Origin: Marinococcus halotolerans DSM 16375
GTDB lineage: Bacteria > Bacillota > Bacilli > Bacillales > Marinococcaceae
Direction of reading: 5' to 3'
DNA length: 64,000 bases
NCBI RefSeq assembly: GCF_000420725.1
Contig: NZ_ATVM01000001.1
Coordinates: 62,001-126,000, forward strand
Shown: piece by piece, positions 24,931-35,258 of the stretch
How positions within the stretch are numbered: position 1 is the stretch's first letter
How the letters are laid out: every line of letters starts with the position of its first letter
Position numbers and translations under genes: made by a program
Notes under the pieces: model-generated
What the model was told of the DNA's origin: nothing
Databases searched by the model: none
What the model saw: the letters and a program-made list of their open reading frames with translations, nothing else

Positions 24931-26088
24931 TTATCCGTCCTCTTGCTGAATAAGTTCTAAAAAAAGATTGGTTACCGACGGGTCAGGCACTGCTCCCCCG
25001 GACTGCTTTTCATAAAAGCGTTCAAACAGCTGATCGATGGGAATATGTTTTTTGCTTTCCACGGGTTCAAGCTCCTGCCGGGAATACACCGGACGAATCG
25101 TCAACAGGCCGGTATGCTTTGTCCGCAGAGCGTGAATGTCTTCAATCGACAGCTGATTTTCCACGTACACATCCACCTCTACCCAGGCGTTCCAGTCCCG
25201 CTGCTCCTCCACCCACTGCTGCAGCTCGGCGAGCCCGTTTCTTGCTTTCCATATGCTGAGCGGCTTACCTGCCGTTAAAGGAACCGTAGAAATATGAGCT
25301 TCTTTTTGACTGTCATTTGTGTCAATAATCGTCACGGACTTCTGCTGTCCTGCTTCAGAAAAGCTGTAGGCAAGCGGAGACCCGGAGTATCTCGCCGGGC
25401 CGCCTGCTCCTCGTACATCCTGAGGCCGGTGCATGTGGCCGAGCGCCGTATAAACGGCGTGCTCCGGCAGGCTGTCGGCGGTGACAGTATAAGCTCCGCC
25501 TACTTCAATCGGACGTTCGGAATCACTGGCATCGCTGCCGGCAATAAACAGATGACTCATGCCGACAAGCGTATCTTTTGGCCGCCGGGAGGATGCAAGC
25601 CGCTGAAAAATCTCCTGGACTTTTTGATTGTACGCATCGCGGAGATCAATTTCTGTTGCTTCCTGCATAAATGCCTGCTTCAGCCTTGATTCCGAAGGAT
25701 ACGGAAGCGTCTGTACATACAGCCGTTCCTCTGAAAGCGGGACAATCACCGGATCGATGCCAGGGTACCCGCGTAAATGGATACCGTGCTTTTGCAAAAG
25801 CGTCCGCGAGGCCGCCAGACGTTCCGGATGGTCGTGATTGCCGGCAATCACGATGACCGGCACCCGTCCGTTATCGCTCATTTTGGCCATGGCCTCATAA
25901 AACATTTCTTCTGCAGCAGCAGGCGGATTGACAGAGTCAAACACATCTCCTGCCATCAGGACCGCATCAATATTTTCTTCTTCGATAATCTGGATAATTT
26001 CATCAAGGATGGCCTGCTGTTCTTCGAGCCGCGAACGCCCTTCAAGCGTCCGCCCCAAGTGCCAGTCAGCGGTGTGCAGTAAGCGCAT
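24931..26088 (-). CDS. sbcD: Exonuclease subunit SbcD (Mre11-like nuclease)
   Basis: A 385-residue calcineurin-like nuclease, partner of SbcC. The metal-binding motifs are ADWHLGRTLEG (near residue 8), GDVFDS (near 47), GNHDHPERL (near 83) and GHMHRPQD (near 217). A C-terminal capping and DNA-contact part follows. It degrades ends in a metal-dependent way, guided by SbcC. The ATG start follows AAAAGGAGG and comes 24 bp after the addA stop. Confidence 0.95.
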   Translation of the reverse strand: MRLLHTADWHLGRTLEGRSRLEEQQAILDEIIQIIEEENIDAVLMAGDVFDSVNPPAAAEEMFYEAMAKMSDNGRVPVIVIAGNHDHPERLAASRTLLQKHGIHLRGYPGIDPVIVPLSEERLYVQTLPYPSESRLKQAFMQEATEIDLRDAYNQKVQEIFQRLASSRRPKDTLVGMSHLFIAGSDASDSERPIEVGGAYTVTADSLPEHAVYTALGHMHRPQDVRGAGGPARYSGSPLAYSFSEAGQQKSVTIIDTNDSQKEAHISTVPLTAGKPLSIWKARNGLAELQQWVEEQRDWNAWVEVDVYVENQLSIEDIHALRTKHTGLLTIRPVYSRQELEPVESKKHIPIDQLFERFYEKQSGGAVPDPSVTNLFLELIQQEDG

Positions 26089-26112
26089 AAACTATTGCCT
26101 CCTTTTCTTTTC

Positions 26113-29100
26113 TTATCGGCCGTTCATCGGAATAGCCTGCATGCCGTCGAAGGCAAAAATGTATGCTTCCGGTATAGCCGTTCCCCATATGCTCTCGAGG
26201 GACGAGCGATATAAGTCCAGCTGGGTCTGGTAGCGTTCCCGTAAAAATTCCTGCTGCTGCTTTGGATTTCCTGGGAACCGGGACTGCACCCGGTCCGTTT
26301 TGTAATCAATCAGCACCCAGCGGCCGTCCGCTTCCTGTATCACGAGGTCTGCAACTCCCTGAAGCAGCTGCCGGTTCCAAAGCCCGTCCCCGGTCACTCC
26401 TGCTGTAATAGGGACTTCTCGCTGAACTGTTTTGGCTGCCAGCACGCGCCGGCCCAATTCAGTTTCGAAAAAGGCAGTGACTGCAGCAGTGTCAACACTT
26501 TCCGCCTGGGCAGAGGTAATGTATTCATCGTCTGTCAGCCTGCGCAGCAGCCGCTGCACCCGCTCTTCGTCCGGGATACCGGTAAAGGAAAGCTGCTCCA
26601 TGACAATATGAAGAACGGTTCCTTTTTCTGCCGGACTTACGGCTTCTTCCATCATAAATGACGGCCTTCGTGCATAGGAGGAAGTAAAAGTAGCAGCATG
26701 CCGCTGTTCAGCCTGTGGATCTTCCGAACGTCGTTTCCATTCACTCACCGAAATTTTGGCCGCATGACGGGTGTCTTCCTTATAGGGATAACGCCAGTAC
26801 ATACGGCGCCTGACTTCTTCGTCCCATTCCTCTCCCGCCGGCACTTCTTCTTTATCCTTTACCGCCTGCAGCCAGTCCTGCGCTGCCGCCTCCTCCTGCA
26901 CTGATCCAATCTGCAGGGTCGAGGCCGGTACAATATGAACCTTCCAGGAGGAAGGATCCGCCACATTCTTTGAGGTCTGCTGCTCTAACGGATCCACTTC
27001 AGCATGCTGCAGCAGGACGGGCATCAGCCAGTCAAATGCGTGCTGTGCTTCTAAGCGGTCGTGCAGTTCAAGCGTGCTTCCGGCCTGAGCGCTTTTTTGC
27101 TCCCATTCTTCAAATTTCTTTTCTACCTTCTGCATCGAGCTTACGAGAATCAGCTGTTCTTCTGCTCTTGTAAACGCTACATACAGCACACGCAGTTCTT
27201 CAGCAAGACTTTCCGTCTTCATCCGGTTTTTGATGGCTGCGTGCGGCAGGGTCGGCCAGCTGACGCGCTGCTTGGGATCGACATATTTCATGCCGATGCC
27301 AAGCTCTTTATGAAACAGGAGAGGCTGCCGCTGATCCTGCACGTTAAAGCCCTTCTGCAGCCCGGCAGCATAAACGATCGGAAATTCCAGCCCTTTGCTT
27401 TTATGAATGCTCATAAACCGGACGACATCTTCCTGTTCCCCAAGCGCCCGGGCGGTCCCCAGGTCTTCTTTTCGGTTTTTCATGCCTTCAATAAAACGAA
27501 GGAAGCGGAACACGCCGCGAAACGACGTCGATTCATACACGCGGGCACGGTCATAAAGGGCAAGAAGGTTCGCCCGCCGCTGTTTACCTCCATGCAGACC
27601 GGAACAAAAGTCCAGGTACCCGGTTTCTTCGAGCAGCGCCCATATGAACTCTGACAACGGTTCGTATTTGGATCGGCTGCGCCAGCCTTCCAGCTGTTCC
27701 AGAAACGCCTGGGCTCTCGGCTGCATACTCGAGGAGCCGGCAGCGGCCAGCTCTACACACTGATAAAAGGAAGCATTTTTGTCTTCCAGCCGCACCTCTG
27801 CGAGCATCTCTTCATCCCAGCCGACAATCGGCGAGCGGAGCACTGAAGCAAGCGGAATGTCCTGCAGCGGATTATCGATAATCTGCAGCAGGGAAATCAT
27901 AATCTGAATTTCAACTGCCTGAAAATACCCACCGGACACTTCTGCGTATACAGGGATGCCGTACGCCTGCATTTCTTCCATCATTTCATTCACCCACGGC
28001 ATCGAACGCATTAAAATCACGTGATCCCGGTAAACCGGCCGGCGCTTTTCGCCTGTCTCCTGATCGGTCACCCAGCCGTTCTGCATCGAATGGCTGACCG
28101 CCTGCGCGATCCACCGGGCCTCTGCCCGGGCGTTGGTCAGCTCCGCTGCCTGCGGATCATTCTCTGCAACATCCTCCTGATCAATTACAGCCACTTCGGT
28201 TACCATGTCCCCGAGGTCCGGATACTGATCGTTGCCCCATTTCAGCTCTGCCTCGCTGTCATAGGCAATGCCTCCAAGGTCGTTATCCATCAGCTGGCGG
28301 AATAAGTAGTTGACGGCATCTAACACCTGCCTGCGGCTGCGGAAGTTTTTATCGAGCATAATCCGTTCGCCGTCATCGCTTTTTCCGTAACGCTGGAATT
28401 TTTCTAAAAACAAATCCGGCTCTGCCAGACGAAAACGGTAAATGCTCTGTTTGACATCTCCAACCATAAACAGATTATTACCGGAAGCGAGCTGAGTGAC
28501 GATTTTTTCCTGCACAAAGTTAGTGTCCTGGTACTCGTCTACGAGCACCTCCTGGAAAAATCCGCGGTAATGATCGGAAGCTTCTTCAAAAGCAAGAATC
28601 TGCAGGCATGTATGCTCCAGGTCGGAAAAATCCATCATTGCCCGCTTTTGCTTCACCTCATAGTACCGCTCGCTGAACGTCTGCACAAGCTGACACAGCT
28701 CCCGGACCGACGGATAGAGGGCCGCCATATCGCTCAACGCATCCTCAGGGTTTTCCGCCACCATTTCCTCCTGAAGCTTCTGAATGACCTTTTTGGCTCC
28801 GTCCCGGTTGTTTTTTATCTGTTCCCGTCGTTCTGGTGCTGCGTCCGCCTCCTTTTTGCTGGACAGCTTTTTAAAGGTAAAGCCGGCAAGCGTCTGCTGC
28901 ATGTCTTTCCACGTCGTGGCTTCCAGAGCCCTTCGGCACGTGTCAAGCTCCTCCTGCAGAAGTTCAAGGTTTGCTTTCGGTCCGTCCGGCTGACCGGCCG
29001 CTGCAATCGCATTTTCATACTTCAGCACAGCGCCGGCAAGAGCAGTCTCTGCCTGCTGCATCATTTCGCGTCCCCACGGAAGCTCTTCAACCGACCTGCT

Positions 29101-29742
29101 TTTATCTGTCCGGTACTGGTCAGCCACCTCCTGCAGCCATGCCGACGGATCCGCGTGGGCCCGGGAATACTGAAACAGGCGCAGTACTGCTTCACGCAGC
29201 GAGTCATCGCTGCGGTCTTTATTCAGCCGGTCGGCAAGCAGAACAAAATCGTCGTTGTTCTCGGCGGCATAGTTTTCCTCGAGCAGTTCCTCAAGCAGTT
29301 CCTCCTGGATCATGGCCCCTTCATTCTGGTCCATAATGCGAAACTGCGGGTCCACATCCACAAGGTAATAATACGTCCGGATGACGTTCATACAGAATGA
29401 GTGAAGCGTGGAGATCGATGCCCGGTTTAACAGCGCCAGCTGCCTGCGGATATGCAGGTTGGAAGGGTCTGCTTTTAATTTTTCCTCGAGCGCTTTGCCT
29501 ACCCTTGTTTTCATTTCTGCTGCGGCTGCGTTTGTAAACGTGACAATCAAAAGCCGGTCTACGTCCACAGGCTCTTCGGCCTGCGTAATTTTCCGAATGA
29601 CCCGCTCCACGAGCACAGCGGTTTTCCCGCTTCCTGCAGCGGCAGACACTAAAATATTTGATCCTTCTGCCTGTATGGCTTCCCACTGGCTGTCCGTCCA
29701 ACGGGCGTCTGTCGGTTTTTCAGGAATGGTCCTCAGACTCAT
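26113..29742 (-). CDS. addA: Helicase-nuclease AddA
   Basis: A 1209-residue UvrD-type helicase with a C-terminal RecB-like nuclease. The N-terminus has Walker A SAAAGSGKTAVL, motif II LVDEYQDTN, and GDVKQSIYRFR; the nuclease motif is WVLIDYKTDR near the end. With AddB it resects double-strand breaks until it meets a Chi site and loads RecA. The ATG start lies inside the end of addB (23 bp overlap), so the two are translationally coupled. Confidence 0.96.
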   Translation of the reverse strand: MSLRTIPEKPTDARWTDSQWEAIQAEGSNILVSAAAGSGKTAVLVERVIRKITQAEEPVDVDRLLIVTFTNAAAAEMKTRVGKALEEKLKADPSNLHIRRQLALLNRASISTLHSFCMNVIRTYYYLVDVDPQFRIMDQNEGAMIQEELLEELLEENYAAENNDDFVLLADRLNKDRSDDSLREAVLRLFQYSRAHADPSAWLQEVADQYRTDKSRSVEELPWGREMMQQAETALAGAVLKYENAIAAAGQPDGPKANLELLQEELDTCRRALEATTWKDMQQTLAGFTFKKLSSKKEADAAPERREQIKNNRDGAKKVIQKLQEEMVAENPEDALSDMAALYPSVRELCQLVQTFSERYYEVKQKRAMMDFSDLEHTCLQILAFEEASDHYRGFFQEVLVDEYQDTNFVQEKIVTQLASGNNLFMVGDVKQSIYRFRLAEPDLFLEKFQRYGKSDDGERIMLDKNFRSRRQVLDAVNYLFRQLMDNDLGGIAYDSEAELKWGNDQYPDLGDMVTEVAVIDQEDVAENDPQAAELTNARAEARWIAQAVSHSMQNGWVTDQETGEKRRPVYRDHVILMRSMPWVNEMMEEMQAYGIPVYAEVSGGYFQAVEIQIMISLLQIIDNPLQDIPLASVLRSPIVGWDEEMLAEVRLEDKNASFYQCVELAAAGSSSMQPRAQAFLEQLEGWRSRSKYEPLSEFIWALLEETGYLDFCSGLHGGKQRRANLLALYDRARVYESTSFRGVFRFLRFIEGMKNRKEDLGTARALGEQEDVVRFMSIHKSKGLEFPIVYAAGLQKGFNVQDQRQPLLFHKELGIGMKYVDPKQRVSWPTLPHAAIKNRMKTESLAEELRVLYVAFTRAEEQLILVSSMQKVEKKFEEWEQKSAQAGSTLELHDRLEAQHAFDWLMPVLLQHAEVDPLEQQTSKNVADPSSWKVHIVPASTLQIGSVQEEAAAQDWLQAVKDKEEVPAGEEWDEEVRRRMYWRYPYKEDTRHAAKISVSEWKRRSEDPQAEQRHAATFTSSYARRPSFMMEEAVSPAEKGTVLHIVMEQLSFTGIPDEERVQRLLRRLTDDEYITSAQAESVDTAAVTAFFETELGRRVLAAKTVQREVPITAGVTGDGLWNRQLLQGVADLVIQEADGRWVLIDYKTDRVQSRFPGNPKQQQEFLRERYQTQLDLYRSSLESIWGTAIPEAYIFAFDGMQAIPMNGR

Positions 29743-32700
29743 CGTTTTCCTCCTCCTGGAACAGCGTTTCCCATTTCATGCCACCGCTGCGAAAGCTCCG
29801 GAATTCGTTGCCCGGAAACCCGCGGTCGAATTGGCATACAGAATGAAATTCACAGTAATCACATGCTTTTTTTTGTTTCATTTGAAAAGGCTGAATGCTC
29901 GTATCGCCTGCTCTCAGCTGTTCACCGATATGGCGGATTTTTTCACGGATATGTCCACGAAGACGTTCAAACTGTTCTTTTGACACGACCGGTGATTGTT
30001 TATTAAACCCTCCGCCTTTATTCAGACGCGCAGGCACGATAAACGAATCCGAGCCCGCCTCAAGCCGTTCATCCATCATTTGAGCAATGCCGGGATCATC
30101 CGGCAGAATGCCTTTCATGCGGAACTGCTTCATCATCTCCTGTTCAATATCCTCCGGAGACCAAGACCGTCCCGCCTGGATAATAGGATTGTGTACGTTG
30201 AAATACAGTACACCGGCCGGGTCTGCTTTCGTTCCGAGCCACTCTTCGGAAAAGGAGAGCACTACATCCAGATAGACGAGCATCTGCAGCGCCAGGCCGA
30301 AAAATACTTCTTCCGGACGCAGGTCTTTGGCACTCGACTTGTAATCAATTACCCGGAGCAGCACCCCGCTGTCTGACACTGCCTGGTCCACGCGGTCAAT
30401 TCTTCCCGCCACTTCCATCTGGGTGCCATCCGCCAGTTCAAATAGGAGCGGCGGAATTTCCTCGCTCGGTCCAAAACCAACTTCAAGCCCGATAGGCGAA
30501 AAACGGCTCGATTTTGCCTGCTGGCTTAAAATCATTGAAGCCCGCTGCACGGTTTCTTCGAGCTTTTTTAGTAAATACTGGTGCCTGGAATTGCTTAAAA
30601 GAATCTGGCGCTGAATAGCCGGAGCCAGTTCATGCACCGCTTCTTCGGCATAATCGCGGGCGTTTTGTTCGGAAAGCTCCTCCCACGTACGCCCGTCCCG
30701 GTACACCGCTTTTGTTACATCCTTTAAAGCCGCATGAAACAGCTGCCCGATATCCGGCGCTTCGAGCTTATACAGCTGCCTTTCCTTGAGCTTTAGCCCG
30801 TAGGAAGCAAACTGCCGGAAAGCACAGGCTTCGTACTGCTCCATCCGCGACACGCTCGTTTTCATTTTCCGGCCGTACAGTTCCCGGGTTGTATCTCTCG
30901 ACAGAGCTACTGCTTCATTACGATAAAACAGGCTTTTCGTCAGTTTTTCCATACGGTTGTTTTTCACAAAAACATTGTACACACTCCACCAAAGATCGGC
31001 TACATCCTCTCCCTGCCTGTGGCGTTCGAGTTCCCCAATCAAAAAGCTCATTGTTTTCATGGAAGCATTCACAAAATGCAGCTGCTCCTTGTTGCTGTAG
31101 ACCCCTGGTTCGTTTTGAATCAGCACCAGCGCCTGGTCCGGGAACATATCCAAGAGCTGCTGGATCACAATCGACGGCTGCAGCCGCTTCCCTTCTTCGT
31201 CAGCCATCGGATAGCTGACAATCAGTCTGTCGGAGGGGAGACTCATCGTTCGGTAGATGAGAAAGTTTTCGTTTAAAAGCTTTGCCTCCCCGCTTTCTTC
31301 AAGCTCAATGCCCTGCTGCTCAAGCCAGGCACGGTCTGTCTCCTGCAGCATGCTGCTTTCTTCGAGGGCAGCCGGAAGGACACCTTCGTTTACGCCAAGC
31401 AGATACACTACTTTAATACCTAGCAGCCGGGAACGTTCCATATCAGCAGCGGTAACCTGGTCCAGGGAAGGAGGCACAATCGAAAATGTCGCTTTCGTAA
31501 AGCCGGCTTCCATCATCTGTTGAAAGGTCTGCATGCCTGCCTTATCATCGCCCGCGACCTCTACCATCTGCTCAAGGAGGTCCACGGTCATGTCCCAGAT
31601 CTGCTCATGCTCTCTCGCCATTTCCAGACGGTTATGCTTAAGGCAGTCATCGCGCATCATTTCAAGTTTTTCCGGTATCCGGAGCTCCTCTAAAAACGTA
31701 AACAATGCGCCCGCTTTTTCCCTTACAGTCCGGGCTTTTTTTAGTCTTGCCTGCAGCGAAAACAACGGAGCGCTCAGCCGCATTCGTGTTTGATGAATGT
31801 CTCTTTCGATTTCGTGGTTGTCTTTATGCTCCCAGTCGTCCTCCACATTGGTGGCATGATACCGGTACACCCACTGCTCTTCGCTTTTCCAGTCTTTTTC
31901 TTTAACGTTTCGGGCGAGCACATAGTTTTCCAGAAAATCCACCTGTTTTCTCGCTTCTGTCCAGGACTCATGCACGTCAAACAGCATATCTGTTTTAAAT
32001 GTCCGGAATACTGATTCGTATCTCCACCGTTCTGCAATCGTCTCAAGCGCCGATCGGATAAATTCCACTACCGGATGATTCAGCACCGGGCGCGTTTCAT
32101 CCACAAACACCGGAACCCGGTAATCCTGGAATACGGTTTCAATTATATGATTGTAGTCCGCCGGGTTTCTGGCGATGACGGCAATGTCTTCATACCTGTA
32201 ATTATGATCCCGGACAAGCGCTGCGATATCGCGTGCGCACTCCTCCACCTCCGTGCGGCGGTTGACCGCATTTTTGACCGTAATAGCATCTTCGCCCGAG
32301 CTTGTTTTATAGGAACGGTTTTCCATGAATCTCTCTAAATGCTGCAGTGCTTCGTGCTTATTTACCTTGCCCCCGTTAAACCAGTACGGCTTATCCACCG
32401 GCACAGCGTGCTCTTCTGCCAGTCCGCTCAGCTGGTAATACGTTTTTGCTGTCTGCCTGAACATATCCGGAGCCGGGTGCGCGTCTTCCTTGTTCGTTAA
32501 ATCGTCGAGCGTCAACGCCACCCGCACGTCCTGCGAGTACTGAAGCAGCTGCTCGACTACTGAAAGCTCCTGCGGAGTGAACCGGTGGAAGCCGTCAATA
32601 TAAACGACTGCTTCTGCAAGGTATGCAGACGAGGCCACTTTTTCAGTCAGCCAGAACAGCTGCTCTTCACTTCCAATGTAGCGGTCACCGATGACCTTGT

Positions 32701-33217
32701 CCATCTCTTCCCAAATCAGCAGAAGATCCTGAAGCTTTGCTGTCAAAATGCGGTCAGCCCCGGTTGCTCCGGTGCTTTCGAGCTCTGCCACCATATCGTG
32801 CATCACCGTTTTGGACACGTTGTGTGTTTTCCATTCAGTAATTACTTCATCCACCTGATCAATGAAACCATCAGTATAGCTCGAGGTTTCGTACAGGCGA
32901 AAATGCTTCCGTTGTTCACTGATCACTTTACGGATCAGCATCTGTTTGCCTGTTTTCTGAAGGGCCGTTTTGGCTGCACCGCCTGTTTCCTGAAAAACCT
33001 TCCAAGCAAGCCTCGGGAAGCTGTAGACCTGGGCCCTCGTCATTCCTTTTTCCGAGAGGCGGACAAGCTGCTGTTCCACCTGGAAAGTCATTTGGTCAGG
33101 GGTAATAACGATTACCGGCGGCCCGTTAGGCTCACGAGTAATCATTTCATTAATCTCTTGATACATGGCGGTGGACTTACCCGTCCCGGAACGCCCAAGA
33201 TAAAATTGTAGGCTCAT
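29720..33217 (-). CDS. addB: Helicase-nuclease AddB
   Basis: A 1165-residue protein, AddB subunit of the break-resection enzyme. A P-loop GRSGTGKST lies near residue 8, the nuclease motif RVIDYKSSAK near the C-terminus, and the four cysteines that hold the 4Fe-4S cluster are in YEACAFR (one) and CDYCEFHSVC (three, near the end). It scans for Chi and has its own nuclease. The start at 33217 follows AGAGGAGA; twelve upstream in-frame codons lack a binding site. First gene of the addB-addA-sbcD-sbcC operon, the usual Bacillus order. Confidence 0.95.
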   Translation of the reverse strand: MSLQFYLGRSGTGKSTAMYQEINEMITREPNGPPVIVITPDQMTFQVEQQLVRLSEKGMTRAQVYSFPRLAWKVFQETGGAAKTALQKTGKQMLIRKVISEQRKHFRLYETSSYTDGFIDQVDEVITEWKTHNVSKTVMHDMVAELESTGATGADRILTAKLQDLLLIWEEMDKVIGDRYIGSEEQLFWLTEKVASSAYLAEAVVYIDGFHRFTPQELSVVEQLLQYSQDVRVALTLDDLTNKEDAHPAPDMFRQTAKTYYQLSGLAEEHAVPVDKPYWFNGGKVNKHEALQHLERFMENRSYKTSSGEDAITVKNAVNRRTEVEECARDIAALVRDHNYRYEDIAVIARNPADYNHIIETVFQDYRVPVFVDETRPVLNHPVVEFIRSALETIAERWRYESVFRTFKTDMLFDVHESWTEARKQVDFLENYVLARNVKEKDWKSEEQWVYRYHATNVEDDWEHKDNHEIERDIHQTRMRLSAPLFSLQARLKKARTVREKAGALFTFLEELRIPEKLEMMRDDCLKHNRLEMAREHEQIWDMTVDLLEQMVEVAGDDKAGMQTFQQMMEAGFTKATFSIVPPSLDQVTAADMERSRLLGIKVVYLLGVNEGVLPAALEESSMLQETDRAWLEQQGIELEESGEAKLLNENFLIYRTMSLPSDRLIVSYPMADEEGKRLQPSIVIQQLLDMFPDQALVLIQNEPGVYSNKEQLHFVNASMKTMSFLIGELERHRQGEDVADLWWSVYNVFVKNNRMEKLTKSLFYRNEAVALSRDTTRELYGRKMKTSVSRMEQYEACAFRQFASYGLKLKERQLYKLEAPDIGQLFHAALKDVTKAVYRDGRTWEELSEQNARDYAEEAVHELAPAIQRQILLSNSRHQYLLKKLEETVQRASMILSQQAKSSRFSPIGLEVGFGPSEEIPPLLFELADGTQMEVAGRIDRVDQAVSDSGVLLRVIDYKSSAKDLRPEEVFFGLALQMLVYLDVVLSFSEEWLGTKADPAGVLYFNVHNPIIQAGRSWSPEDIEQEMMKQFRMKGILPDDPGIAQMMDERLEAGSDSFIVPARLNKGGGFNKQSPVVSKEQFERLRGHIREKIRHIGEQLRAGDTSIQPFQMKQKKACDYCEFHSVCQFDRGFPGNEFRSFRSGGMKWETLFQEEENDESEDHS

Positions 33218-33294
33218 GAACATTCTCCTCTGCCGGATTAAAAACCGGATCATATGTTTGGTTTTATTATATCAGATTTTTACTTTTTTGTTTA

Positions 33295-33315
33295 ATACAG
33301 TATGTGAAATTAATT
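33295..33315 (+). repeat. Intergenic motif, copy 3 of 4
   Basis: ATACAGTATGTGAAATTAAT, the most divergent copy of the four-member family, after the terminator of the small gene ending at 33362 and about 80 bp before the addB start. Confidence 0.45.
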
Positions 33316-33326
33316 GACTTCCATAC

Positions 33327-33356
33327 AAAAAACGTCCTGCTGCCAGGACGTTTTTA
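33327..33356 (-). terminator. Terminator of the small gene ending at 33362
   Basis: AACGTCCTG and CAGGACGTT pair across a short loop; on the minus strand six T follow. Confidence 0.85.
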
Positions 33357-33361
33357 ACTTA

Positions 33362-33685
33362 TTAAGAAACAGCGTTCGCTGTTTTTTGTGGTTTGCTGAA
33401 TCGTCTAACTCCTGCGCAGTTGAGATGTTCGAACGGACCGAATCCATGGAGGAATAGGCGCAATTCTTTTTTCAGCTGCAGGCGTTCATGGACGTACACA
33501 GAGATGTCTTCAAACTGGTAACGCGTATATGCGGCAGTTTCAGCAGGTGTGCCTACCTGTACTACTGTATCGACTGGGCCTTTGTCTTTTTTCTGATTCC
33601 AAAAATAAAATGGGTCCAGCGTAACTACGCCTCCATCTCTTCTAATACGCGCAGCTGTTTTTCGGTCCATTTTAATATTGCTCAT
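33362..33685 (-). CDS. Small unknown protein (HesB/CC-Se-like shape)
   Basis: A 107-residue basic protein. The order DRKTAARIRRDGGVVTLDP, GPVDTVVQVGTP, ISVYVHERLQ and ELRLFLHGFGPF recalls small one-domain proteins in the CC/Se-motif group, which have a conserved Cys pair or selenocysteine. I see only one Cys, so the ligand site is absent or the resemblance is superficial. Function unknown. The ATG at 33685 has a strong AAGGAGGG site; the longer frame does not. Monocistronic between two terminators. Confidence 0.6.
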   Translation of the reverse strand: MSNIKMDRKTAARIRRDGGVVTLDPFYFWNQKKDKGPVDTVVQVGTPAETAAYTRYQFEDISVYVHERLQLKKELRLFLHGFGPFEHLNCAGVRRFSKPQKTANAVS

Positions 33686-33922
33686 ACTATCCCTCCTTGG
33701 TATATCGTGTTCTCTCAACGATCACATAAGTGATTATATCAATAGATAGAAACGGAACGCAAGCGTTAAACGAAGAAAAAATCATTTATTTTCATTTCAG
33801 CTCTGTTTTTACGATAAAATGGCTAAAAATCAGAGATTATCGCGGAATATGAAAAAATATGAGTTTTCTTATTGCCAGCCCGGCACCGGTATAAGCCCTG
33901 CCTTCTGTTTTTCTGCAAAGAA

Positions 33923-33947
33923 AAAAGCCCGCCGGAAAGCGGGCTTT
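33923..33947 (-). terminator. Terminator of the odhA-odhB operon
   Basis: On the minus strand GCCCGC and GCGGGC form a six-to-seven base stem; six T follow. Confidence 0.85.
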
Positions 33948-33958
33948 CTTCTCGTATA

Positions 33959-35245
33959 TTATCCTTCAAGCAGAAGATTTTCCGGATCTTCAAGCAGCTG
34001 TTTCAGCGTTACGAGAAAACTTACTGCTTCTTTTCCATCTACGATACGGTGATCATAGGAAAGGGCCGTATACATCATCGGCCGGTTCTCCATCGTATCC
34101 TGATCGATGGCTACCGGGCGCCACTGGATCGTGTGCATTCCAAGTATACCTACCTGTGGAGCGTTCAGAATCGGTGTCGAAAGCAGTGAACCGAAAACGC
34201 CGCCGTTCGTAATAGTAAAAGTACCGCCCTGAAGATCTTTCAAGGTTAATTTATTATCACGTGCTTTTAAGGAAAGGTCCATAATTTCCTGTTCGATTTC
34301 AGCGAATGTTTTACGGTCAGCATCCCGGACTACCGGTACGACGAGACCGTCGTCAGTGGAGACAGCCATGCCGATATCATAGAACTGCTTTTTAATCACT
34401 TCTGTAGCCTGGATTTCCGCGTTCAACAACGGATATTTTTTCAATGCCGCGATAACACCCTTCGTAAAGAAGGACATAAACCCGAGACGTACGTCGTGCT
34501 GCTCCTGGAACGTATCCTTCCGGCGTTTTCTCAGGTCCATGATTGCTGACATATCCACTTCGTTAAACGTGGTCAGCATCGCTGTCTCCTGCTGGACTTC
34601 CTTCAGCCGGCTCGCAATCGTCTGACGGCGGCGGGACATTTTGACGCGTTCCACCGGTTTGCCTTCGAATTCGTCCTTCTCGCTTTTGGCAGCAGGTTTT
34701 TCAGGCTGTTTTTCCTCTTTTTTGCTGCTTCCTTTGACTTCATTATCCACATCTTCCTTGCGGACGCGTCCCTTTGGATCACTTCCGGACACTTCGTTCA
34801 AGTCAATGCCCTGCTCGCGAGCGTATTTGCGTACAGAAGGAGAAGCAACCGGCCGGTCTGCCGGTGATTCTTCTTTCGATTCTTCTTTCGTGCCTTCTTC
34901 CGATTTATCCGCTGCCGGCTCTTTGGAAGCTTCCTGTTTTTCTTCGCTTTCCTTTTCCGGAGCCGCTTCCTCTGAGCTTTTCTCTTCTGAGCTTCCGCCG
35001 CCGGCTTCACCGTTTTCATCCACTACGGCAATTACTTCGCCGACCTCAACGTTATCTCCCTCTTCTTTTAACAGTTCCTGGAGGACACCTGTTTTTTCCG
35101 ACGGGATTTCCACATTCACTTTGTCAGTTTCAAGCTCAGCGATGTTTTCTCCCTGTTCGACTTTGTCCCCTGGTTTTTTTAACCATTCTGCGATTGTTCC
35201 CTCTGTAACGGATTCGCCTAGTTCTGGTACTTTGATCTCTGCCAT
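33959..35245 (-). CDS. odhB: 2-oxoglutarate dehydrogenase E2 (dihydrolipoyl succinyltransferase)
   Basis: This 428-residue E2 subunit has an N-terminal lipoyl domain with the lipoylated Lys42 in ETDKVNV, an acidic and Glu/Lys-rich linker (about residues 80-125), a peripheral subunit-binding domain ([15 protein letters not shown]), and a catalytic domain ending in the [13 protein letters not shown] motif with the active-site His. It moves succinyl groups from E1 to CoA in the TCA cycle. The gene follows odhA by 13 bp; the E3 subunit is encoded elsewhere. ATG start follows AAGGAGG. Confidence 0.95.
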   Translation of the reverse strand: MAEIKVPELGESVTEGTIAEWLKKPGDKVEQGENIAELETDKVNVEIPSEKTGVLQELLKEEGDNVEVGEVIAVVDENGEAGGGSSEEKSSEEAAPEKESEEKQEASKEPAADKSEEGTKEESKEESPADRPVASPSVRKYAREQGIDLNEVSGSDPKGRVRKEDVDNEVKGSSKKEEKQPEKPAAKSEKDEFEGKPVERVKMSRRRQTIASRLKEVQQETAMLTTFNEVDMSAIMDLRKRRKDTFQEQHDVRLGFMSFFTKGVIAALKKYPLLNAEIQATEVIKKQFYDIGMAVSTDDGLVVPVVRDADRKTFAEIEQEIMDLSLKARDNKLTLKDLQGGTFTITNGGVFGSLLSTPILNAPQVGILGMHTIQWRPVAIDQDTMENRPMMYTALSYDHRIVDGKEAVSFLVTLKQLLEDPENLLLEG

Positions 35246-35258
35246 GACTGCGTCCTCC